In this document: one piece after another, positions 56,349 through 64,000 of the stretch | Numbering within the stretch: the stretch's first letter is position 1 | Layout of the letters: every line of letters begins with the position of its first letter | Source of the DNA: Gloeopeniophorella convolvens | Taxonomy: Eukaryota > Basidiomycota > Agaricomycetes > Russulales | DNA length: 64,000 nt | Assembly (NCBI GenBank): GCA_022496205.1 | Contig: WTXD01000007.1 | Span: 62,001-126,000, forward strand | Direction of reading: 5' to 3' | The notes under the pieces: generated by a model | Database searches by the model: none | Told to the model about the DNA's origin: nothing | Seen by the model: the letters and a program-made list of their open reading frames with translations, nothing else | Program-made: the position numbers and the translations under genes

Positions 56349-59300
56349 ATGTCGCATACATCCTACCCTGCTTACGACGCCTCCACCGTCTCCTTCACCA
56401 CCCCCTTCTCCTCTGTCCCAAATACCCCCGTCCCACAGAGCCTCCGCACCCCCTCAACCTCCGCACATACATCCCACGTCCTCTCCCCGCACCCTCCCTA
56501 CCCCCGCCTCCTCCTCCCCACCGTCCGCAATCCACGCATACATATCTATAATGCATCGTCTCCCAACCCCTCACACAAGTCCCCAAAGATCAAATCCACC
56601 CCGTCCAAGACGAGCCGCTCCCACCTCACCTCTTCGTCCAGCCTCCCAGATTCCCCAGCTTCCGTGACCATAGGCCAGGCCTGGATCGGGAAGAACGCCA
56701 ACTTTGACATCGTTCAGGAACAGCTTGAACTTGAAGGCTATCAGCTCTTTGCTGTCGAGAAATGGTACATTCCTTCCTCCCAACGTCCGTTTCACCAGAC
56801 CGAGTGTAATCTAGGGTCACAGAGAGGACAAGACCCATAATCACGCTGGCTGTCTACACGGGAGACCCGTTTCACAGGGTCAATAACCTCGTATCAGCGT
56901 TTCTACATGCAGTGTGTCTGATGCCACTCGTCTGCTAGATCACTGTGACTGCGCTCAGCCCGTCATTCCTTCTCAGGCCAGAAGAGGCTAAGGTCGAGTG
57001 GGACAGGGTACTCCGCGAGCTGCGCCAGGCTGGCGCACGACCTCGAGACGTACGTTCTTACCTTCGCTCTTAATAGTCGGTAAATCTCATTCACGCTGGT
57101 GAAAGACGGAGCATGGCACTCTCATGGTTACTTCCCTAGCTAACTTTCGGTCTGACTACACCATCGTCCCTATCCCCAGTGGCTTCTTCTTGGAGGCTCG
57201 GGACCACCTGTATACCAACATCAACCTGCTCCGTATGGGTTGTAGCGGGAGGATGGCATTGACACTGCAGGAGCCGAGGTACGCATGAATGGAAGTCTCG
57301 CACGCTTGTAAACCTATCATCTTGCGTGAAAGGGATACCACCAAAGATCGGTTCATCGGCATGTACCGCATGCACGACAGGATCAGATCCCCGCAACTCT
57401 TCAGCACTACTATTCTCGAGCTCGTCAAGCTAATTCAGGCGGCGTTGTCTTTCTTTGGCCTCTTCAGTCTATGCCAAGAGGAGCGCAACGGGCTACTGTG
57501 CGACGTCACAGTTGACGGCATCCAGCGTTGGGTAACAGAGATTGGAGAACCGTACATGGGTGTTGAAGTATGTCACTCTTTGCCCTCCCCGGATTGCCCT
57601 TTTTTGACGCATTTTCGCAGCCGACGGAACGAGTAGCAGATCCCGTTGTTGTGTGCGCTCTTCTGAGCCAAGTCTCCAATATACGCAACAAACTGTACAC
57701 ACTTGGCTTTGGTCATGTAGGCACTTCCGGGCTCGCCCCTCAGCGCGAACTCACGCTCCGAACAGCTCATTCCGAAAGACCCATTTCTCGATCCCCAGGG
57801 GTTCATCAAGGCTGTGTGCGCGTTCCAGGACTCTCGTCTATTCAGTCCCTCGTCCCCCACAATCCAGCCATTCCTTGCCGACGACGTCATTGATGCTATC
57901 GACGCTGCCTACTCTAAAGCCCGTACGACTGAACCGTACAAAGTCCATCGCGTGCTGCTCAATAAACTCGACGATCTGACTACGGAAATGCGCACATCCT
58001 CTGGCGCGACTAATGACATCAGTGAAGCGACAGCAGATATAGACCAATTCATCCGGTTCGCGGAGACCAAAGCATCCAAGGACGGCGTACCTAGTCTGAA
58101 ATATCTGTGGAGCGGACGGGCGGAGGTGCTTGCGGTCAAGAGGAAAGATCGACCGTGGAGTGACGGCGAAGACGACAATATTCGTGATCGCGACGGTAGA
58201 GAGAAGTGGGAGAAGACGGAGGAGTTGTCAACCGGGGATGAGATCGACTCGTCAAGGGCTTGGAGCAGCAAGCGAGTGCAGCGTAAGATCGAGTCTTGGA
58301 CTGGGTACGTGCCTATGCTGTTACCTTACTTCCGGTGGCTCATAAAGTCGCTGGTAGATTGAGCCGGCCAAAGAAATTGAGCGCCGACTTGGGCTCGAGG
58401 CATCAGCACACCATCATGAATGACTCGCCTTCGTTCAATAGGGACAGCCCCTCGATACCGCAGGTCGTTATATCCAGGTGTGTTCACGTTACAACGTCAG
58501 CTTTGGGTGTGTCTGACTTTCCGTAGGGGTATAGATGATGAGGACATCCTTAGCAGTGGCCAGGTCTCCCCCATATGTATGCGCTTCTCGGCTATCCATG
58601 GAGGCTTATTGACACTGGAGTACAGCGCAATCGCATGGGAATTATCTGGGCGTTGCGCCTTCGGCCGCGGATACGTCTACCTCCAACCTTTCTGATTACG
58701 AACGGCGTGTATCTGAGTTCAACAAAATATGGCCCGGAAAACCACCCACTGCGTTCAGAGTCACCAGTTGGTCCGATCCGCGAAGCGCCAAAGGCGACGC
58801 AAGCCCTTGGACGGGATCCGAGCGTGGTAGCGAAAGTCTACGCCACGTGCGTGAGGAAACAATCAAAGAAATGGCGTATCGAAGCGCGGGCGACCTGACG
58901 AGACGTAAAAGGGGAGCTTACCCGTCAGCTAACATCTCAAGGTGCGCATCCTGGTACTCAGATGGATCCTGGCTTAGCTGAGCGCTACGTATCCAGGCGG
59001 AGAAGCTTCGATGACGCCTCCAGACTGATCAGGCTGCGCGTGCTGCCAATTGATCGTATGAAGATTGATGTGGAGCTCTGCGGCCAGCTGCTGATCATGC
59101 GGCGCCGCGAGCAGCACCTCGAGGGCGTCGTCGCGTGCATGCACGTCCTCACCTCACGACTGTCGCAGATGAACGCCTATCTCCGCGAAGACTACGAGGC
59201 GCACCAGCCCGATCTGGCACGTGCAGAGGCGCGTACGAAGATCATCGCTGACATTGAAGCCGCCCGGGACAAGGCGTACGCGATGATGCAGGAGACGCAC

Positions 59301-59798
59301 GCGCTCTCGTACGAGGCGGCGCAGTTCCACGTCCCGCATCTCTGGCACGGCGTTGCGCCCCAGCGGCAGAAGGTGTTCGAGATGCGCGCGCGTGTGTTCG
59401 ACACGGGGCGGCGAGTGCCGGATACGGTGCACTTTGACCGTATTCTGTGGACACTTGACGGGCAGGAGATGCTCGTCGATTGGACGGGGCGCACGGAGGA
59501 CGAGGTGGCGGAGGAGCGCGGGCTGTACGACGCGCAGCTTGAGGAGGAGGAAGACGAGCGCGAGGAGCGCGCGCGCGAGGCCGCGCCTAAGCCCCCGTCG
59601 TGGCTGCTCAAGATGATCGCTAGTTGGGGTAACCGCTGGGGCGCGGGGCGCAAGAAGGCCGACGGTGCGCGAGCCAAGTCACCCGCGGCCGCGGACGGTG
59701 ACAAGAGCCCGCTATCCCCCATCTCAGAGAGCGAGACCAGTCCTAGTCCGCCTGAGCCAAGGTCTCCCGCGCGAAAGGCAGGCGAAGTTGCGCAGTAG
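56349..59798 (+). CDS. STB6-like protein
   Basis: Eleven exons (56349-56764, 56815-56878, 56939-57049, 57106-57278, 57333-57567, 57621-57716, 57766-58304, 58358-58477, 58527-58576, 58626-58941, 58997-59798) give 973 residues. A disordered Pro/Ser N-terminus leads to the conserved block VTIGQAWIGKNANFDIVQEQ, LELEGYQLFAVEKW, SDYTIVPIPSGFFLEARDHL, YTNINLLRMGCSGRMALTL and KDRFIGMYRM. I associate this block with STB6/STB2, described as Sin3-binding proteins in yeast; that identification is from memory of the motif and is not proven. The last exon is highly charged coiled coil (EEEEDEREERAREAA) and ends Ser/Pro-rich. All joins are in frame. Function beyond possible corepressor association is unknown. 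Confidence 0.72.
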
Positions 59799-59917
59799 TA
59801 GTCGTACTCGACACCTAGTATTGGGCAGTAATTTTACAACCAACCGAAGGGTATATTTTACTAATAGTAGATAGTAGTACCGTAGAACGCATAGCACTAT
59901 TGGATGACATCTTGGGA

Positions 59918-61350
59918 CTACTTTTTGACTACTTTACCCTGTGTCTTGCGCAAGTTGCGCTTGCGGTCGCGCTCGAGGATCTGATGCGCAAGCGAATATA
60001 AGCGGAGGTCGGGAACGTAAGACGGGTAGCTCACCTTTTGCTGCTCCGCAGCGCTCAGACCGGCGATGCGCTCCTCCTCGGCCTTGCGCTTGGCTGCGAG
60101 CTTCGCATCGGCCGCCTCCTCGCGCGCTTCCTTCTCCGACTCATCTTTGAGCGCCTTGGAAAACTCCTCGCGCGTCTTCTTCAGTTTGGTCTTGGTCTCG
60201 GGGCGCAGGACGATCTTCTCGAGAGCGTCGATGAGCTCGAAGACAGCGGAGACGAGCGGCGCGGACGCGCCGGCCTGGGACGGTGGGAGCGCGGAGAGGG
60301 ACAGGAGGACGTGTTTCTCGCGGGTGGTGGAGGGCACAGTGGGGCGGACGCGGGGCTGGTCGGTGATCTGGGTGCGGGGTGAGCATGGCGGCACTTTGGG
60401 TGAGGGCAAGGTGAGAGGAAGGACACGAACCGAGAGGGAGCGGAAGTACGGCTGGATCTTAGGGTCCTTCAGCGCGTTGAGGACGGGGCCTGCAAGCTTG
60501 AGCACGCTGTCCGTGACGTCGGCGAATTCTGTGGCAGTCTTGTCAGTCCGTTGGGCGCGTAGTTCCGTGCGCCATCGCTCACCGCTCATAACGACAACGT
60601 TAGGCGGAAGAGTCGGTTTCTCCGTGGTCTTCGTGAACGTCTGCGCGGGGGTGTCAGGAGGGCGGCGGCGGATAGGCGGATTGGGCACTCACGAGATCCC
60701 ATCGCTCGCCTCTGATGGAATTGGCCTCCTCCTTTGTGACGAGAGCCCACACAAAGTCGGGGGCCGCGGAGGTCGAGTGCAGCTTGAAGTCGAGCGTGAC
60801 GTCATCCTTGGGCGTGTACAGCAGGTCGATGAGGCCCCACGCAAACTGATACGCGAGCTGGAAGAGGTCGTGACGTGGGCGGAGCGTGAAGACGGTGTGA
60901 AGCGACGCGACGTTGCGCCTGCCCGTGGAAAAGTTGAAGAAGTCGGTGTAGCCGTCGGACGTCAGACCACCATCTGTAGGGCGCGAGAACTGTCGCTCAA
61001 AGACGGGCAAGTGCGCGCTCAGCCTGCGTCCACGTCAGTCGACACCGCGGGCGAAAAAAAGGTAGGCTGACCAGCTGTCGGCCTTGCTCTTGTTAATCTT
61101 GCTGCCAAACCAGAAGAATGCGCCATACAAGAAGACGGCAAGGAGGAGGAACACCTCGGTCTTGAGAACTGAGCGCGAGACACTCGGTTGCACGTTCTCG
61201 ACGGTCGAAAGGAGAAGACTCACGTGCGGGGCGGAAGACGAGGAATTTCCACGTGTACTCGAGGCCGTCGTACTCGCCGTCGAGAGGTGGTGGGGCGGGA
61301 GTGAGGGACTGGACCAGTTGAGCAAGGGGAGCAAAGATTTGCGACGCCAT
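59918..61350 (-). CDS. CCDC47-like ER membrane insertion factor (PAT complex)
   Basis: Seven exons (61224-61350, 61072-61168, 60693-61023, 60583-60640, 60431-60528, 60035-60367, 59918-59980) give 368 residues. After an N-terminal lumenal part (MASQIFAPLAQLVQSL) comes one membrane span (VFLLLAVFLYGAFFWFGSKI). The cytosolic DUF1682 domain includes DGYTDFFNFSTGRRNVASLH, TVFTLRPRHDLFQLAYQFAW and SIRGERWDL. The C-terminus is Lys/Glu-rich and helical, ending KRNLRKTQGKVVKK. CCDC47 with Asterix forms the PAT complex, which shields hydrophilic membrane segments during multi-span protein insertion. It is divergent from the Cox8/COX7C gene across 198 bases. Assignment is firm on order and motifs. Confidence 0.9.
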
Positions 61351-61548
61351 CGTGTGCTGAGTTACAGTGGCGTCCGAAGTGTAGCGTCCGTCGGAACCAG
61401 ACGCGCAACAGCGCGCAACGCTTCTCCTGCCCCGGCCAATCTCCGGGCCCGCCGTCGTCCGGCCCGCCGACCGGGTGCCATCGGGGCGACTTCGCGGCGC
61501 GCGACGGGTTCCCACGCTTCCCTCCCACCAACTTCACCGCACTCGACC

Positions 61549-61880
61549 ATGTCGCTCGTCGCCCGTGCCCCTGCCCTCCGCCAGCAGATCCTTCGTGCCC
61601 GCATCGCCGCTCCCGCCCGTGGCGTGCACGGCTACAAGGTATCATAGGACTCCTGGTCTCGCCGCCACGTGGCTCACCGCCGTTGTCTGCTAGCACATGC
61701 CCTTCAACTATGAATCCAAGGGCCCCTTCGGCGCCAAGGTCGCCGTCTTCCTCGCGGTTGGCTTCACCCTCCCTGGGTTTGCCGCATGGTACTCAATGTA
61801 AGTGTTCGGCAAGTTCATGCCGCGAAGGAATCTCACGGACGCGACTGATCTTCAGTCGCAAGTCCGGCGGGAATGCTTGA
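61549..61880 (+). CDS. COX8: Cytochrome c oxidase subunit Cox8 (COX7C)
   Basis: Three exons (61549-61638, 61694-61797, 61856-61880) give 72 residues. The first exon is a mitochondrial presequence (MSLVARAPALRQQILRARIA and GVHGYK). The mature protein starts HMPFNYESKGPFGAKVAVFL, the hallmark of mammalian subunit VIIc and yeast Cox8, and contains one membrane span (FLAVGFTLPGFAAWYSI). The last exon is only 25 bases and encodes RKSGGNA-stop; without it the frame would end at a stop two codons after the splice site. The subunit is a small nuclear-encoded part of respiratory complex IV in the inner mitochondrial membrane. It is too short and too spliced to be found by long open frames. Confidence 0.92.
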
Positions 61881-62009
61881 TGAGCCCTGGGACCTGTATC
61901 TGTGTAGACGCAGTGTCTTCCTCCCTGCATCATTCGTCACACCGTAGAAGCAAGATCATGCGCCATTTACCAAAAGCGAAGCGTGCATAATAAATACATA
62001 ATTTGCGTT

Positions 62010-64000
62010 CTAACTCTGAGCGCTGCCCTCGTCTACGGTTGTCTCCACGGTTGCACCCTCCTCGTTCTCCGCCACAGCCGGTGCGTTTTCGGCTGCCGGT
62101 TGTTCATCCATCTGGCCCTCGAGGCTCGCAAGCATCTGCTTGAGGGCTTTCTTGTGCGCTTTCTTCGCCAGCGTTTTGGCGCGGCAGTCGCATGTGCGCG
62201 TGATGAAGTCAGGGTCACCCTCGATTGCGTCTAGCGCGAAGACTGCTGCCCACTTTGAGGCCGAGATCGCCGACGGGCCCGTCGCGCTTGCCAAGATAAC
62301 CTCATGAACCACGACTGAGCGGCACTGTCAGCACTGCTCCGCGCGTGCATGGGGGGAATCGTACCATCACAACGCATGCCATGCCCGAATTCCTCGTTCG
62401 ACTCGTAATCCCGCGTGACTTCAAACTGCTGGCAGCCATGCGCCTGCAATATCTCGAACAGCGTTTTGGTGGGATGATGCGAAAGCGTGCGCAGAGTGAT
62501 GTGCTTGTCATAGAACGGCTTGAGGATCTTGTCAAAGAAGCTCTGCGCGCCTTCTGGCGAGAAGTTGTCCGAAATGAAGATCGCGCCGATGACCGATTCG
62601 ACTACGTCTGAAAGCGCCTACAACGACGTCAGAGCGCACGCGTGCGACTGGCAATGAGCGCACGCACCTTCGGCGGCGGCGTGTCTATCCAGTACTGGCC
62701 CGGTGCGCGGCCTTCCTCCTTGGCCAACTGATACTCCTCATCGCGCTTTTGCGTCAAGAGCTCCACGTATGCACGGATCTTGTTTGCCAAGTCGAACGAC
62801 TCGAACATGAGGTGCTCGTGCAGGCCCACTTCGACGCAGATCGCGCCCAGTGTCATGTTGGAGACCATCGCACCCTGCATACGGTGTTAGGACGGGTGTG
62901 CGGCAGTTATGCGGGCAACGTGCCTTCAGCAAGGTCAAAGCACCAGGCGCCAGGGTCGCGTCGCGGTCGTATATGTGGCGAATGACCACTGCACCCAGTC
63001 AGCCTTGTCCAAAACGCTGCCTTGAAAAGTATTACTTACGGAAGTCGAGGATGGCGTCGCCGAGGAATTCTAGGCGCTGGTAGCAAGTCATCTCATAACC
63101 TTGTATCGAAGCGTGCGTCTGGATACACGCGATCAGGCCCCTGTTTCGCAGCGAGACGATTTAGTCATACCAATGCCTGTGCCAGCATATGCGGCCTGTT
63201 GAACTTCCGCCCCACAATCTCCTCAATTGCTTCGACCGTTCCGGGGCGAAGTCGGGCAGTCACATCGGGAGGCGGAGCGAGCGCCTTGCGCGCAAAGTCG
63301 GACCACTGGTCAATACTCGGGACACCAATGTGCAGGGCTTTCGAGACGTTCAGGGCGGTCTCGCTCCCGCCGGTGATATATGCTGCACCGATGATCGCCT
63401 CTACGACATCGGCTATTGACTATGGGCCTTGAGCAAGGAGGGTTACCAGTCAAGAAAGGTCCGCTCACCTTGTCGCCCAACCATTGTAGATTTGGATCGT
63501 CCTTCTTCGCCTTCTTTGAGGGTCCACTAGTTCCAACTACAGGCTTCGCAGCCTCCTTGGAGGTAACCTCTTCCTTGACTGAGGCTTCATGGGGCTCTTT
63601 GTGCATAGCGGGGTCCTTGACGGGAACATCTTCTGTAGGCGCTTCCCCGGGTGACGCTGTAGGCTCCGGATAGGCAAGCTCTGGACCTTCATCCAGCTCA
63701 GGAGCCTGGGCCATGAGAACCTCCTCTACCTCCATCTCCTCCGGTTTCTCGGCAGCAGCTTCGGCTGCGACAACTCGCGCGCCCGTACTGTCCTGGTCTG
63801 CGTCAGTTACCTTGCTCTTCGCCGAAGCCTTTGGAGGAGGAGGCGGAGCGACCGAGAAGTTGTGAGGGCTCCATTGCTTCGGCACAAAGGGCTTCGCTTG
63901 AATATATGGCGCCAACCCCACGCTCTCAGCGTTGAGAAGCAGAGCTCTATTGCTGATGATGCGTAGACGCGCAGAGTGCAAAGCGCCCTCGTGTTGGGAA
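62010..64000 (-). CDS. Dicer-like RNase III, C-terminal part (cut by window end)
   Basis: Seven exons in view (63469->64000, 63171-63419, 63040-63118, 62924-62988, 62668-62874, 62365-62617, 62010-62314). The upper edge is inside RNase IIIa: HSARLRIISNRALLLNAESV and GLAPYIQAKPFVPKQW. An acidic insert of about 127 residues (63490-63870) follows, then LQWLGDKSIADVVEAIIGAA. RNase IIIb has the full signature YQRLEFLGDAILDFLVIRHI and later ALSDVVESVIGAIFISD. The C-terminal tail is a short dsRNA-binding-like region and an acidic end (AENEEGATVETTVDEGSAQS). The helicase and PAZ parts must lie beyond the window. Dicers cut dsRNA to small RNAs for RNA silencing. The intron at 62875-62923 uses a GC donor (GCACGT). 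Confidence 0.95.

Overview
The window is about 64 kb of gene-dense nuclear DNA from a filamentous fungus, most likely an Agaricomycete basidiomycete. The reasons are: many introns of 43-75 bp with GTGCGT/GTGAGT-type donors, very short intergenic spaces, genes packed on both strands, C/G-rich coding sequence, and protein families typical of that group (an RNase III Dicer, a STB6-like protein, an EF-hand mitochondrial carrier, small MARVEL-like proteins). I see no transposon, rRNA or tRNA gene and nothing bacterial. I assembled about 32 protein-coding genes by splicing exons by eye. Where I give an exon list, the exon lengths add up to whole codons unless I say otherwise.

Layout. 1-12 kb: the 3' end of phenylalanyl-tRNA synthetase beta, a Bsd2/NDFIP-like adaptor, a small unknown gene, EMC10, a GNAT acetyltransferase, a PRM10/ThrE-type transporter, and phenylalanyl-tRNA synthetase alpha. 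12-26 kb: a TVP38/DedA membrane protein, an unknown gene, a SCaMC carrier, a Tma17-like chaperone, a large coiled-coil protein, and TFIIF alpha. 26-43 kb: a bHLH factor, the ELG1 PCNA unloader, a JMJD7-like oxygenase, NHP2, BFR1, an RFX factor, and the PPN1 endopolyphosphatase. 43-50 kb: a small unknown gene, three consecutive MARVEL-like four-span membrane proteins, and UBC8. 50-64 kb: THO subunit 5, glucose-6-phosphate dehydrogenase, a LON-RING protein, a STB6-like protein, CCDC47, the cytochrome oxidase subunit Cox8/COX7C, and the C-terminal half of a Dicer running off the window end.

The genes are mostly housekeeping and not one pathway. Themes recur: translation (both PheRS subunits, BFR1, NHP2), ER membrane insertion (EMC10, CCDC47), ubiquitin (Bsd2-like adaptor, UBC8, LON-RING), transcription and RNA (TFIIF, bHLH, RFX, THO5, Dicer) and genome maintenance (ELG1). 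Many neighbours are divergently transcribed from 120-340 bp spaces, and one of these carries five CCAAT boxes.

The most notable observations are: both PheRS subunits within 12 kb; repeated single-base frame breaks in otherwise conserved genes, which probably come from the assembly; several GC-AG introns, three of them with the identical donor GCACGT; a 5-base microexon in PPN1; and the three-gene MARVEL-like tandem. I found no convincing previously undescribed system.
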